64,000 bases of DNA from Pythium myriotylum. Taxonomy: Eukaryota > Oomycota > Peronosporomycetes > Pythiales > Pythiaceae. The stretch's first letter is position 1, and each line of letters opens with the position of its first letter. The stretch covers positions 372,001 to 436,000 of the forward strand of contig JALJCQ010000012.1 in NCBI GenBank assembly GCA_023091665.1, read 5' to 3'. Made by a program: the position numbers and the translations under genes. The notes below the pieces were generated by a model. The model was given only the letters and a program-made list of their open reading frames with translations. It had not been told where the DNA came from and ran no database searches. This document shows, piece by piece, positions 1 through 9,604 of the stretch.

Positions 1-1087
1 GGTCGCGCCAGTTCTCCGGGCCAATCGCGTTCACGGGCGTGCGCATGATCTTGAAGTTGGTCGCCTTGTCCTTGTTCGTGACAATGTAGAAGTGGTCGCC
101 GTGGTGGTCGAGCGAGTAGCGCACGCCCTTCTGGCGCTTGGCCACGAGCTGGAGGCCCTTGGACGGGTTCTCGAGGTCCAGAATCCAGATCTCGGTCGTC
201 TCGCTGCTCGACGAGAGGAACTGCATGTACTTACCGCTGCGCGTCTTGCCGAAGATGGCGTAGTACACTTCATCGTCCTCGGTGTAGAGGCATTCGTTGG
301 GCTCGCTCGAGCCGACCTTGTGGCGCCAGATCTTGTTCTGGCGGTGGGCCTCGTCCTGGGTCGCGTAGAAGAGCTCGGACGAGTCCTTGCCCCACTGCAA
401 ACCCGAGATGTTCTCGAGGCGGTCGGGCAGCAGCTTGCCGGTCTTGAGGTCCTTGATGAAACCCGTGTACGTCTCGTAGCCGTTAAAGTCGACCATGTAC
501 GCGAGGTACCGGTGGTCCGGGCTCGGACGCACATTCGAGACGTCGCAGTGGTTGTGGCCCTTGGCGATCTCGTTTTCGTCGAGCAGCAGCTCCTCGGGCG
601 CCGAGGACGTCGCCGAGTCGCCGGTCTTGGGCTTGCGGCAGTGGAACGTGTAGCTGCTGCCTTTCTCCGTGCGCGTGTAGTAGAGGTACGCGCCATGCGG
701 ATACGGGTACTCTTCGTCAGTCTCCTGGACGTGCGAGAGCAGCTCGTTGTAGAGGTTCTCGCGCACGTTGGCCAAGTGGGCGGTCTTGTGCTCGGTGTAC
801 TTGTTCTCGGCGCGCAGGTGCTCGAGCACTTCCTCGTTCTTGCGCGTGTCGTCGCGCACGTAGAAGTACGGGTCCTCGATGTAGAGCACGGGCTTCATCG
901 GGTTGGCGCCGCGGTTCTGGCCCGGCACGGCGCCGAAGGGCACCATGTGCGGGCGCTTCTCGAGCACGGGCGGGCGCACGGTCTTGGCGAGCGACGAGTA
1001 GACGGCGCGGCGCTGGCGCACGACGTACATGGCCGTGGCCACGCCGACGCCGACGCCGACGTTGAGAACGGCGCCGAGCTTGCTCAT
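1..1087 (-). CDS. Oligopeptidase B-like serine peptidase (S9A), 5' part only
   Basis: The reverse strand is open from an ATG at 1087 to the window edge, about 362 codons. The start MSKLGAVLNVGVGVGVATAMYVV looks like an N-terminal membrane anchor or targeting helix. It is followed by the typical oligopeptidase B propeller entry: DPYFYVRDDTR, EVLEHLRAENKYTEHKTAHL, LLSHVQETDEEYPYP and YYTRTEKGSSY. The family cleaves small peptides after basic residues. The catalytic Ser/Asp/His domain would lie beyond the left edge and cannot be checked. An N-terminal hydrophobic helix is unusual for the normally cytosolic bacterial type, so a membrane or organelle form is inferred. The opposite strand is also open over most of this stretch, which I take as a GC-rich codon-bias shadow. 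The family call is firm; location is uncertain. Confidence 0.85.
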   Translation of the reverse strand, partial: MSKLGAVLNVGVGVGVATAMYVVRQRRAVYSSLAKTVRPPVLEKRPHMVPFGAVPGQNRGANPMKPVLYIEDPYFYVRDDTRKNEEVLEHLRAENKYTEHKTAHLANVRENLYNELLSHVQETDEEYPYPHGAYLYYTRTEKGSSYTFHCRKPKTGDSATSSAPEELLLDENEIAKGHNHCDVSNVRPSPDHRYLAYMVDFNGYETYTGFIKDLKTGKLLPDRLENISGLQWGKDSSELFYATQDEAHRQNKIWRHKVGSSEPNECLYTEDDEVYYAIFGKTRSGKYMQFLSSSSETTEIWILDLENPSKGLQLVAKRQKGVRYSLDHHGDHFYIVTNKDKATNFKIMRTPVNAIGPENWRD

Positions 1088-1736
1088 GGGCGAGAGAGAG
1101 AGAGAGGAAGGCTCCTGTGGACGAAGTGAGAGGGAGGATTTGATTTGCGAGAGGAGAAAAAGAATGGAAGATCGCGCCCAAGGGGGTGTTATGGTGCGCG
1201 TCGGCAACGGAAGCAAGCCCGGTCTCTTGTGCAGAGGCTATCCGACGGTTGTGACAGCGAGATGTCACTCAAGGCCAGCCAGCTGGTGCCCTGCCTTATT
1301 TTTTACGACTTTTTACGATTTTTGGTAGTCAGAGTGATGGTCGAGCGTGAGTAATGGGCGATTCTGAGTCTGCGAATCTGAATCCCCGACCCCGTATCTG
1401 TTCTCAGAAAAGTGCTGCAAGCAATATTTCTGCAGCAGGGTCGGCGTCACCCCGACCCCTAGATGATGTCGCGCTTTCGGCAGCCACAACCGCGAACTCC
1501 AAATCCTTTCTCCTCGCTGAATGGCCAGTTTTTTGGGGGGGGTTGCGGTGTCGTCGCCAACAAGAATAGGAGGGCTAGGGTTTCTGATTCGAAACGACTT
1601 GCTCCTCTCTTTTCCCCTCTATACAAACACCAAGTCCGTTCTTTTTGGGCGCGCCGCTCTCTCTCTCTCTTCCTCGCGCCTCGCCTCCTCTTTCGCCCGC
1701 GACGGCTCAGACTCGAACGCTCCTCCTCGCCGCCTC
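1088..1736. promoter_or_regulatory. Divergent intergenic region with pyrimidine-rich leader
   Basis: This region separates the oligopeptidase gene (minus) from the large repeat-protein gene (plus). It has GA/CT-rich runs just upstream of both starts (1090-1105 and about 1660-1690), as expected for oomycete 5' leaders. An in-frame extension of the plus gene exists upstream to 1521, but its composition looks like leader sequence. No separate gene was recognised. Confidence 0.5.
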
Positions 1737-4700
1737 ATGCCGTCGGTCGCGCCCGCCACGCCGCCGCGCAAGCCCCGGCCGACCGCCTCGCCCTCGCTGC
1801 TCAAGACGCGCTCGGCCAACGAGGCCATGCTCTCGCCGCGGCTGCGCGGGCTCGCCGAGCCCTACCCGCGCTACTCGCCGCGCAAGCGCCTCTCGGCCGA
1901 CTTCTCGGACGGCACCTACAGCGCCGAGTCGGGCGTCGACAGCCCCAAGAGCGAGAAAGGAGGATGGCGCATCCACGCCGCCGTGAATGGCCCTTTTCTC
2001 ACCGGTCCGCTCGCCAAGGACTTTGCCGCGCGCCTCGACGAGCTGCGCTCGCCGCGCAACAATGGCGCCAAGAAGCTCGACGAGACCGATCTCGACAACA
2101 ACGGACTGCTGCTGTTCCCGATCGTGCCCGACTTTGTGCCGCCGGCCATCACGCCCGAAGTGTTCCAGGCGTCGATCCAGCCCATCGCCCAGCCGCAGCC
2201 CGAGCCAGACCTCGTGGCGCCCACGGCGCCGGAAGAGACGTGCCAGTACCCGGCGGCCGAAGAGACGTACGCGCCCGAGCCTGCCTGGGACGCGTCGGCT
2301 CAGCAGCAGCAGGACTACTATTACAATGAGCAGCAGCAATATAACGAGCAGCCGTACAACGCCGAGCAGCCGTACAACGCCGAGCAGCCGTACAACGCCG
2401 AGCAGCCGTACAACGCCGAGCAGTACACAGGCGAGCAGTACACCGCCGAGCAGCAGGCGTACTACTACAACAACGGCTACGACCAGCAGCAGTACTACGC
2501 CACGGAAGACTACAGCTACCAGCAGACGTACGAGGAGTACACTGCTCCAGCTGAACAGGTGCCGGCGGAGGAGACCGTCATGGCTCCGCTGTCCGAGGAG
2601 GCGTTCCCGCCACTCACGTCGCCGGCCGTGGTGAATGAGGTCTCGGTGAACCAGGCTGCAGAGGCCGAGACAGTGGTGTCGCCACCGTCGCCACCGTCGC
2701 CTTCCCGCTCGCCGGTCCAGCGACCGCGCGCTCCTAGCTACGCCGAGGTTGTTTCTGGTGCTGTACATGTGGCGACCACGGCTGTGACTGAGCCCACGGA
2801 GCCCGAGCAGAAGAAGGCCCCCGCAAAGTCGACCTTCGCAGCTTTTGACCAGCTCTCGGACAGTATTGCTGAATCGATGAGCAACATCCTGGCTAAGTCT
2901 GGCAGCAACAACAAGTCGCACGCTGAAGTGGAGTTCTCATGCCTCATCCACCGCATCCAGACCCAGCTCAAGCTCATGGGACGCGTGAGCAACAGCCTCC
3001 ACCTCAAGCAGATGAAGACTCTGCACAAACTACAACAGACGGAAATGGAAAAGCTCTCGATCGAGGCCACCAATATGCAGCTGATGGCTCGAGTCCAGAA
3101 ATACGAAGTAGAGCAGCAGGAGTTGAAGCATCAGCTCGCTGCGGCTCTTGAAGCCAAGGACGTGCGTCTTCGTGAAGCGATGGACCAGCTGACGATGAAA
3201 CTCGACACATTAAAGAACTCGACCGATGCGTCAACGTCCAAGCTCGCATCGCAAATTGACGCCATCCGCAACCACTCGGGCCCTGAAGACCTTGAGAAGC
3301 GTGTTGAGGAGATCGGGGAGGTCCTTGACCAGCTGATCGAGAACCAGCAGGATAAGTCGAGCGATGTGGCAACGCCGAAGCTCACGCGCCGATCGAGCAA
3401 GAATGACGGCCGACGTCAGTCCGTTGGCTCGTGGAAGGCGATCGCTCTATACGCAATCGTTGTTTGGGCGGCATCACTGTGCGGTGTGTGGGTCGGTGTG
3501 AAGTACGCTGGTGTGGCCCAGGCTCCTGTTATCACCCATGTTGAGGCCCCTCATCGTGTCGCACAGCCGATTACCGAACCCCAAACTGAGGCTGCTCCTG
3601 CCTCCATCCCTGAGGTGTCGTCTTTGGCCATCGAAGAAGCAGTTTCTGTCTTCGAGGAAGTTACTCCCGTCGTTCCCGTCGTCGAAGAGGTCATGGCTGC
3701 TGTCGAAGAAGTCGCTCCAGTCGTCGAGGAAGTTGCCCCCGTCGTCGACGTTGTTGCCCCTGTCGTCGAGGATGTTGTTCCTGTCGTCGACGTTGTTGCC
3801 CCTGTCATCGAGGATGTTGTTCCTGTCGTCGAGGATGTTGCCCCTGTCGTCGAGGATGCTGTTCCGGTCGCTGAAGTGATTGCACCTGTCATCGTGGCCC
3901 CTGTCGCTGAAGAGGTTGCCGCTGTCATTGAAGTGGTCGTCCCTGTCGTCCCTGTCGTCGAGGTCGTCGCTCCAGTCGTTGACGAAGTCGCTGTCATTGA
4001 TGAAGCAGCCTCTGTTGTTGACGAGGTCGCTCCTGTCATTGAGGTTGTGGCACCTGCCATCGAAGTGGCTTCTGTCGCCGAGGCCCCTGGTGTGCGTGAG
4101 GATGCTGTCCCTGCTTCGGAGAATGTGCAGGAATTTGTTGCCCCGCACGAGGAAACGGCTTCCGAGGGTGAAGAGCTGCTCGAAGTGGAAATCGTTGACA
4201 TTTCTGGAGATGTCACCGATATGCACGTGGTTGATGAGCCTGAAGCTGCGACCGAATCAGTCGCCGCTCCAGAAGCCGTTCAGATTCTCGCTCTTGGTGC
4301 ACCACCTGTGGAAGCGTTAAGCGAGTCTGTGGGTGCCTCGCTCGCACCCGCCGCTGTTGCTGTCCAGCCGCAATCGGATGCCTCGCATTCTTGCTTTGTG
4401 TGCCCAAGCGACCACTCCACGTTAGCTTCCTTCTTCTGTGAAGTCCTCTTCGAAGTGGCTCCTGCTCTCCAGATCGTTGAATCGGTCTCGGAGCAAGTTG
4501 TGACAACTGTTGAACCACTCGAAGAACTGCTTGAGCCAGTTGCGGAGGTTACAGAAACCGCTGTGGTAGAGACGATTCCGGAAGTCTCCATGTCTTCAGA
4601 AGAGGCTGCCCAGTTGGAGACGGAGGTATTTGAGCCGTTGCTTGCAGTAATCGAGCCGCTCGCCGTTGTAGAGAAACCAGCTGTGGAGACCGTCGAAGAG

Positions 4701-6110
4701 GTTGAAGCCTTCTTGGTCGAGTCTTCGTCGTTCCCAGCGGACGTGTGCTCACCACTTGCGCATGCTCTGTATTTGTGGTGCCCGAGCTTGTTCGAGATGT
4801 CTCCAGCGGAGCCCGAGTTCATTTCAGGCCCACTCAGTGATCTTGCACGAGCCCTTACGTCGCTGTCTTCTCAGATTCTGGCTGAACACACGCCAGCTCT
4901 TGAGGACCTGGCTGAGGAGCGTACATTCGAAATTATCGAAGAAGTTGAGCACTCGTCATCTTCGGTGGTTGTGGACGAAACTGTTGAGGTGACGGAGTTC
5001 GCTCCAGTCGAAGAAGTCAGTGAGATGAGCGAGAATGGCAACGTTGTCGTGGAGGCTGAAGATGCGGAAGATATTATTTCATCGACTGAGGTCGTTGAGC
5101 CAGCCTCTGTCGACGCAGAACCAATTGTTGTTGAGACCGTCTTGGAGGAGGCGGTAGTCGCCGAGTCGATCGAAGTCGCGGCGCCTGTGGAGGAAGTTGT
5201 GGTGGTTGAGGAGACTGTCGAGACGCCAGTTGCTGAGCTCGTTATCGAGCAGAGCAACCGCTGGGCTGTTGAGCAGTTCCTTATCAACGTCGGTGCGATG
5301 TCCGGAACTGCTGAGGTTACGCCGTCCGTCGAGGAGGAAGTTGTGGTGGTCGAGGAGTTAGTCGAGATGGCAGTTGCTGAACCTGCTATCGAGCAGAGCA
5401 GCCGCTGGGCTGTTGAACAGTTCCTCATCAACGTCGGTGCGATGTCCGGAACTGCTGAGGTTACGCCGTTTGTTGAGGAGGAAGTTGTGGTGGTTGAGGA
5501 GACTGTCGAGACGCCATTTGCTGAGCTCGTTATCGAGCAGAGCAACCGCTGGGCTGTTGAGAAGTTCCTTATCAACGTCGGTGTGATGTCCGGAACAGCT
5601 GAGGTTACGCCGTTCGTTGAGGCTTCAGTGCCGAAGGTGGATGTTGTCGAAGTCTCCACTCCTGCGTGGTCTTTTGTCGAAGAGTCTCAACAGCCCACTC
5701 ACAGCAACACTTCGGAAGTCGTTGCAGTTGTGGAGACCTTCGAGGTCCCCGAGATCTTCGAGGTCGTGGAGACTATCGATGAGGTCGTTGAGACTGTGGA
5801 GACTATCGAGGCCGTAGAAGTCGTGGAGGTCGAGTCCATGGAGACTATGGCCAGCCCGGCTGTTGAGGAGCCATATCCGGTCCTCACTGAATCTGTTCCT
5901 GAAGTGGTGGCCGAGTCGCAGCCTGCTGCGTGCCCACTGGAGAGCTGTCCGCTCTTCGAAAAGTCGTTTGACAAGTTTGAGCTCGCCAACTCGTCGGCGC
6001 TCACGTTCGCTGTCGCCGATGAGGTTTCGACCGAGGAAGCCTCAACCAGTGCCCCAATCGGCTCGTCTCCTGTGCTTGATCTCAAGTCGCTTGTGCTCAC
6101 CGCCCTGTGA
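1737..6110 (+). CDS. Large single-pass membrane protein with coiled coil and long Val/Glu repeat tail
   Basis: One uninterrupted frame of 1,457 residues from the ATG at 1737. This start was chosen because the in-frame sequence upstream looks like CT-rich leader. Order: basic Ser/Pro-rich N-terminus; a Gln/Tyr/Asn-rich stretch with four perfect EQPYNA units (about residues 204-227); a FPPLTSP...SYAEVVSG patch; a coiled coil (about 400-535); one hydrophobic segment (about 568-590, IALYAIVVWAASLCGVWVGV); then about 860 residues dominated by VVEEV/PVVE-type acidic-hydrophobic repeats. Three 48-residue modules built around RWAVEQFLINVG lie near 1150-1295. The topology suggests a cytosolic coiled-coil head and a long lumenal or extracellular acidic tail, or the reverse. 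I do not recognise the family. The frame is too long and repeat-structured to be chance, but the function is unknown. Confidence 0.8.
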   Translation: MPSVAPATPPRKPRPTASPSLLKTRSANEAMLSPRLRGLAEPYPRYSPRKRLSADFSDGTYSAESGVDSPKSEKGGWRIHAAVNGPFLTGPLAKDFAARLDELRSPRNNGAKKLDETDLDNNGLLLFPIVPDFVPPAITPEVFQASIQPIAQPQPEPDLVAPTAPEETCQYPAAEETYAPEPAWDASAQQQQDYYYNEQQQYNEQPYNAEQPYNAEQPYNAEQPYNAEQYTGEQYTAEQQAYYYNNGYDQQQYYATEDYSYQQTYEEYTAPAEQVPAEETVMAPLSEEAFPPLTSPAVVNEVSVNQAAEAETVVSPPSPPSPSRSPVQRPRAPSYAEVVSGAVHVATTAVTEPTEPEQKKAPAKSTFAAFDQLSDSIAESMSNILAKSGSNNKSHAEVEFSCLIHRIQTQLKLMGRVSNSLHLKQMKTLHKLQQTEMEKLSIEATNMQLMARVQKYEVEQQELKHQLAAALEAKDVRLREAMDQLTMKLDTLKNSTDASTSKLASQIDAIRNHSGPEDLEKRVEEIGEVLDQLIENQQDKSSDVATPKLTRRSSKNDGRRQSVGSWKAIALYAIVVWAASLCGVWVGVKYAGVAQAPVITHVEAPHRVAQPITEPQTEAAPASIPEVSSLAIEEAVSVFEEVTPVVPVVEEVMAAVEEVAPVVEEVAPVVDVVAPVVEDVVPVVDVVAPVIEDVVPVVEDVAPVVEDAVPVAEVIAPVIVAPVAEEVAAVIEVVVPVVPVVEVVAPVVDEVAVIDEAASVVDEVAPVIEVVAPAIEVASVAEAPGVREDAVPASENVQEFVAPHEETASEGEELLEVEIVDISGDVTDMHVVDEPEAATESVAAPEAVQILALGAPPVEALSESVGASLAPAAVAVQPQSDASHSCFVCPSDHSTLASFFCEVLFEVAPALQIVESVSEQVVTTVEPLEELLEPVAEVTETAVVETIPEVSMSSEEAAQLETEVFEPLLAVIEPLAVVEKPAVETVEEVEAFLVESSSFPADVCSPLAHALYLWCPSLFEMSPAEPEFISGPLSDLARALTSLSSQILAEHTPALEDLAEERTFEIIEEVEHSSSSVVVDETVEVTEFAPVEEVSEMSENGNVVVEAEDAEDIISSTEVVEPASVDAEPIVVETVLEEAVVAESIEVAAPVEEVVVVEETVETPVAELVIEQSNRWAVEQFLINVGAMSGTAEVTPSVEEEVVVVEELVEMAVAEPAIEQSSRWAVEQFLINVGAMSGTAEVTPFVEEEVVVVEETVETPFAELVIEQSNRWAVEKFLINVGVMSGTAEVTPFVEASVPKVDVVEVSTPAWSFVEESQQPTHSNTSEVVAVVETFEVPEIFEVVETIDEVVETVETIEAVEVVEVESMETMASPAVEEPYPVLTESVPEVVAESQPAACPLESCPLFEKSFDKFELANSSALTFAVADEVSTEEASTSAPIGSSPVLDLKSLVLTAL
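2346..2417 (+). repeat. Four tandem 18-bp units (EQPYNA)
   Basis: Four identical 18-bp copies encode EQPYNA within the Gln/Tyr-rich part of the membrane protein. Perfect identity at the DNA level suggests recent slippage or expansion. Confidence 0.9.
5187..5618 (+). repeat. Three tandem 144-bp coding modules
   Basis: Three successive 48-codon modules share the cores VVVVEE and RWAVEQFLINVG and the ending MSGTAEVTP. They differ by a few substitutions and keep frame, so they look like recent in-frame duplications in the tail of the membrane protein. Confidence 0.85.
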
Positions 6111-6512
6111 AGTGCCCAAGACCAACCACCGACGCCCCCGACTATGATTATTTCTTTGCGCGAGTGAGGCCAACCTTGCGTTCTGCCTCGCTCTGCTCCA
6201 AGAGTGTTCTTCGTCGATCAGTCGGTGTTTCCGTCTGGATGGATCGATGGAAGTCCCTCGCCGCGCCTGTAATTTTAGACAAATATATGTGGGTCCTTCG
6301 TTTTCCCATGACCGAACGCTTGGCCGGAAGCGAAGGCGCCCCCCACAGCCTCTCACACACACTAGCTCGCGACGAGTGTAAAGCATATCTGAACAGAGCA
6401 TGTTTTCTTTCGTTTATGGTGCACCAATACTGAATCTGGACCAGACCCCTCGAGCCACGCCAGAGCGGCAGAACAAAGCACCGAGCGGGCGGCATCGACG
6501 CTTCGAGAAGGT
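6111..6512. other. Convergent 3' intergenic region
   Basis: About 400 bp between the ends of two convergent genes. It should hold both 3' UTRs and terminators. I see no credible ORF or RNA gene in it. Confidence 0.5.
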
Positions 6513-6915
6513 TTACTTGCTGCTCTTCAGGATGTCGACACGCTTCTTCCATCTACGCGAGGGAGGGAAGCAATAACAACAATTGCTTTAGTATCAACGA
6601 TAGACTCATGGTTAGACCAAGAAGGACGACGCACTCCATGTACTGGCACTTCTCGTAGGCGTGGCGCAGGTCGCCGCACTTCCACGGCGCGTAGAGCGTC
6701 TCCCGTCGACACTCGTTGAGCGGGATGAGCAGCCCGGCGCACACGTCGCGGTAGTTGAGCGGCACCTTGGCGTCGACCATTTCCTGGCGCGTCGGCACGC
6801 GCGGTGCTATAGACCCGAGGTTAGACCACCCGTTAGACCACTCGTTCGACCCGCCCATTGCTCGCGACGCGACGCCGCGACGCGTACCTTCGTAGTGCTC
6901 GTCGTGGCCGCCCAT
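6513..6915 (-). CDS. NDUFB7: NADH dehydrogenase 1 beta subcomplex subunit 7 (complex I B18-like)
   Basis: Three exons on the minus strand: 6888-6915, 6635-6806 and 6513-6552, with introns of 81 and 82 bp (donors GTACGC and GTGCGT; acceptors TATAG and CGTAG). Splicing gives an in-frame 79-residue protein beginning MGGHDEHYEAP and ending KKRVDILKSSK. The middle exon carries the twin-cysteine pattern of the B18 family: C-X9-C spacing in CAGLLIPLNEC, then CGDLRHAYEKC. The family is a small accessory subunit of mitochondrial complex I on the intermembrane-space side, with its cysteines oxidised by the Mia40 route. The unspliced frame instead runs into a hydrophobic stretch, which is intron translation. 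It is divergent to LSM12, 243 bp away. Confidence 0.9.
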
Positions 6916-7158
6916 GATCTCCTTCCGGTCCGTTCGCGGTTCGCTCGACTCCCTCGCTTGCTTCCGTCCCCACACAGGCCATCCGCACCACCTGAATACC
7001 TTGGAAAACGAATTTATCAGTTTCTGAAAACGAATACTGTAAAACCGGGTCCAACGGGTTGGCAGTGTTGGACGCACCGATAGACCCGTTTTTAGACCGA
7101 GCGAACCCGTAGCTCTCGAGCAAGCCGAGTATTGCGACACGGCACGTCGCGACGTAGC
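6916..7158. promoter_or_regulatory. Shared upstream region of NDUFB7 and LSM12
   Basis: 243 bp between two divergent starts, so both promoters must lie here or in the first introns. Several TTAGACC/GTCTAAC-type words occur here and in the adjacent NDUFB7 intron 1, where GTCTAAC may serve as the branch site. No TATA box is evident. Confidence 0.5.
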
Positions 7159-8025
7159 ATGGCGCAGAAGAACGGCGGCGCGCTGCCGCAGGAGCTCTAC
7201 GTGGACGGCAAGATCGTGGGCGCCAAGGTGCGTGTGGTCACGTGCCACGACGAGACCTTCGAGGGCGCCATCTTCACTCTCGACCCGGTCGCCAATTTCC
7301 TCGTTCTCGGTGCGTCTAACGCGGCGTCTAACCAGCGTCAAGCAGCAGCCAATTAATATTGGGGAGGAATATTACTATTGTGAGCAGAGGAGAAGAGCGC
7401 CGATGCGCCGTCCAAGAGCAAGACTCGGATCCTGCAAATGGAGTCGCTGAAGAAGATCGAGGTGAGCCCCAAATGGCTCTGGTCTCGGTAGGGGGTGGCT
7501 GGTCTCAAATGTCTTGGGGTGGGGGGAACCAGGTCGTGGAGAAGGCACCAGGGGACGCTGTGGTTAGCCTGCCGCATATTAGTGAGGAAGAGCTGCTCAA
7601 GATGGAGCAGAAGAACAAGGGCATCGCCGAGCGCGCGCTCGCGTCCATCGGCAAGGACGTGTCGGCCGAGGCGCAGGCCATTTTCGACGCGCTCAACAAG
7701 ACGTGCGTGGATGCGTCCGACCAATTTGTTTAGGGACGTCTGCTTAGTTGGATTGTGTGTATGTGTAGGATGCCGTGCGAGTGGGAAGGACGAAACATCC
7801 GCGTGATGGAGGAGGTGCTGATCAAGCCCCCGTACCAGCCCCAGGACTGTGTGAGCAACAATGCCCAGGTGCTGTCTCGAGTGAAGAAAGTGGTGCGTAC
7901 TTTGCAGCTGTTTCTTTGGTCAGGATCCCACTGCCATGTCCACGCAAACTAATGCACTCTCGTTCACCGTGCAGTTGGAAGGAGAGAAGAACAAGCTGAG
8001 AAAAGCCAAGAAAGTTAGCAGCTAG
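7159..8025 (+). CDS. LSM12: LSM12-like RNA-associated protein
   Basis: Five exons: 7159-7309, 7388-7461, 7533-7702, 7769-7892 and 7975-8025. All junctions are GT-AG and the phases sum exactly to 189 residues plus TAG. The N-terminus (YVDGKIVGAKVRVVTCHDETFEGAIFTLD) matches the LSM12 Sm-like fold. The central part (KTRILQMESLKKIE, then VSLPHISEEELLKMEQKN) and the later part (IRVMEEVLIKPPYQPQDC) match the anticodon-binding-like AD domain. LSM12 proteins are linked to RNA processing and to ataxin-2-type complexes. All four introns are about 65-80 bp. The last exon is a short basic tail. The call is based on the two-domain order and the conserved AD motifs. Confidence 0.9.
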
Positions 8026-8195
8026 ACTCGTGTGCATTCGGTTTCCTCGCTCTGGACGAGCACGCGAACGAGAATTATTAGAAACTCGCCTCCCAAACAA
8101 GTTGTGGATATACCAAAATGCTTTCCGAAATGGTGGTTATCGTGTTGACTTGTTCACGTTGTAGTACTGTTTGGCACACGCTAGCGAGCTTTTCA

Positions 8196-9446
8196 CTAGT
8201 CAGTCTTCTTGTTGGCCTCGACGGCCTCTGGCTGGGACTCGGAGGCAACAGCTTCTCCATTCTGATGCGGTTCCTTCTGCTCATCCTTCTCGTGGCCATC
8301 AAGGTCGTCAAAGTCCTCGTCATCCATCGGCGGGCTGCTGCTATCGCTGTCGTAGCCATTCGCAGCATACCGGGCCTGTTGGAGTAGGCGAACTTGTTCC
8401 AGTGTGAGTTCACGTCTGTTTGACCCGACTTCGTACGAGCCACTACGCGACTTCTTGAAGAGTCTGTACGTGAGAAACAGAAGCACAAGGGGTGAGAAGA
8501 GGAGGAGGATAAACTCCCCAGTCGGGTTCTTCGACTGCTCTTCAAACATCCTATGATAGCAATGTCGTGAGTGATCTCTCAACCACAATCAAACGTACAC
8601 CAACACGACATGTACCGTTTGAGGACTTCCTGCCATGGCTCACTAGGCTCCGCTTCACCTAGCTGGCGAGGCACCGAGCCATCGAAGCAGTCGTATCCTT
8701 CGTTGTCATCATCGTTGCCGACTTGGAAGCCCATCTTGGAGCAAAACTCTGCTCCATCGGAAGCTATCGCTGAGAGCCGCGAGCACACGAGAGCATTGCC
8801 GTAGCACGGAGTGAGCGACGTGGATCCGTACGAGTAGTACTCGTTGCGGCAAGCAGAGTACCAGTCGTTGCACAGCCGTGGGCACACGGTCTTCATCTTG
8901 TTGGTGCCGACAAACGGATGGCAGGCCGAGCACACCATTTCCTATCCACATCCGTGCCATGAATGAAACCAACCACTAACAAACTGCTTCCTAATCGCCA
9001 CGAACCTCAGTGATCTTCTGGCAGCGCCCATTGAACTTGGCGACCACCGGCTCGCGGATCTTCCTAGAACAGACAGAGCCGGTCAGATCTTTCACCATCT
9101 CGCCCATGCTCCTCCCCCCCCCCCCCCCCCCCCCTCCCTCCGATATTCGGCAACCACTTACAGACGTAGCGGCATGCTATGCGTGTCATTGCAGCACGTG
9201 TTGCCTCGGTACTGGCTGCAGACCTCGAGTCCTTGGCTCTGCTCATAGAGGGGAGGAACACACACGCCGTCAGCGTCCATCACATGGTCGTGCGGATCCC
9301 AAGCACCGTACGCGCTGCATGGACCGCTGCGTCGGGTCGAACTTGAGCCCGCCGACCGAGCGGCACGTGCCGCGCTCGGCGTGCCGCTGCTCGGCGGCGC
9401 TGGGCGCCACGGCCACGAGCGCGAGCACGAGCGCGAGCGAGACCAT
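8196..9446 (-). CDS. Folate-receptor-like cysteine-rich type I membrane protein, frameshift near N-terminus
   Basis: Exons on the minus strand: 9162-9446, 9006-9063, 8616-8941 and 8196-8550, with GT-AG introns. A signal peptide (MVSLALVLALVAVAPSAA) leads a Cys-rich ectodomain with conserved pairs such as SQYRGNTCCNDTHS, CSACHPFVGT, CPRLCNDWYSAC and LTPCYGNALVC. One membrane helix (FILLLFSPLVLLFLTYRLF) and an acidic Ser-rich cytosolic tail follow. The pattern fits the folate-receptor/riboflavin-binding-like family. Exon 1 is 285 nt, but joining to exon 2 needs one base fewer: the signal-peptide frame (CRSVGGLKFDP) and the later frame (AYGAWDPHDHVMDADG) differ by +1 around 9315-9335. This is a true frameshift, a sequencing error or an unrecognised tiny intron. 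Confidence 0.75.
9114..9134 (+). repeat. 21-bp poly-C tract in an intron
   Basis: A run of 21 cytosines lies in the first intron of the folate-receptor-like gene. It is likely polymorphic in length and hard to sequence accurately. Confidence 0.9.
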
Positions 9447-9604
9447 GCTCTAATGCCCGTCGCTCGCTCCCCTCTGCGTGCGGCGCCTTTATCCTTCCCG
9501 TACCCTCCAGCAGAGGTTCCATCATCGCGTTCGAGAGGTCATCGGGAATGAGATGGTATGTATGGCCGACTGAGTTGAAGGGAAACCGACACGAGCGAAG
9601 ACCC

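Noticed and set aside
92..1129. Long plus-strand frame opposite oligopeptidase B
   Set aside because: It is rich in Arg/Val/Leu/Ala/His of the type produced by the complement of GC-rich codons, and the minus strand encodes a clear conserved family.
1707..2921. 404-codon minus-strand frame inside the large membrane protein gene
   Set aside because: Low-complexity Leu/Arg/Val composition mirroring the sense repeats; no start context or domain.
3474..5659. Minus-strand Ser/Thr- and Asp/Asn-rich frames (DDRNNILDD, STTGATSST repeats)
   Set aside because: They are complements of the GTC/GAG-rich Val-Glu repeats, so they are open by codon bias only.
6553..7341. 262-codon frame containing the NDUFB7 middle exon
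   Set aside because: The parts outside the conserved twin-Cys region are intron and upstream sequence; splice sites give the expected short protein.
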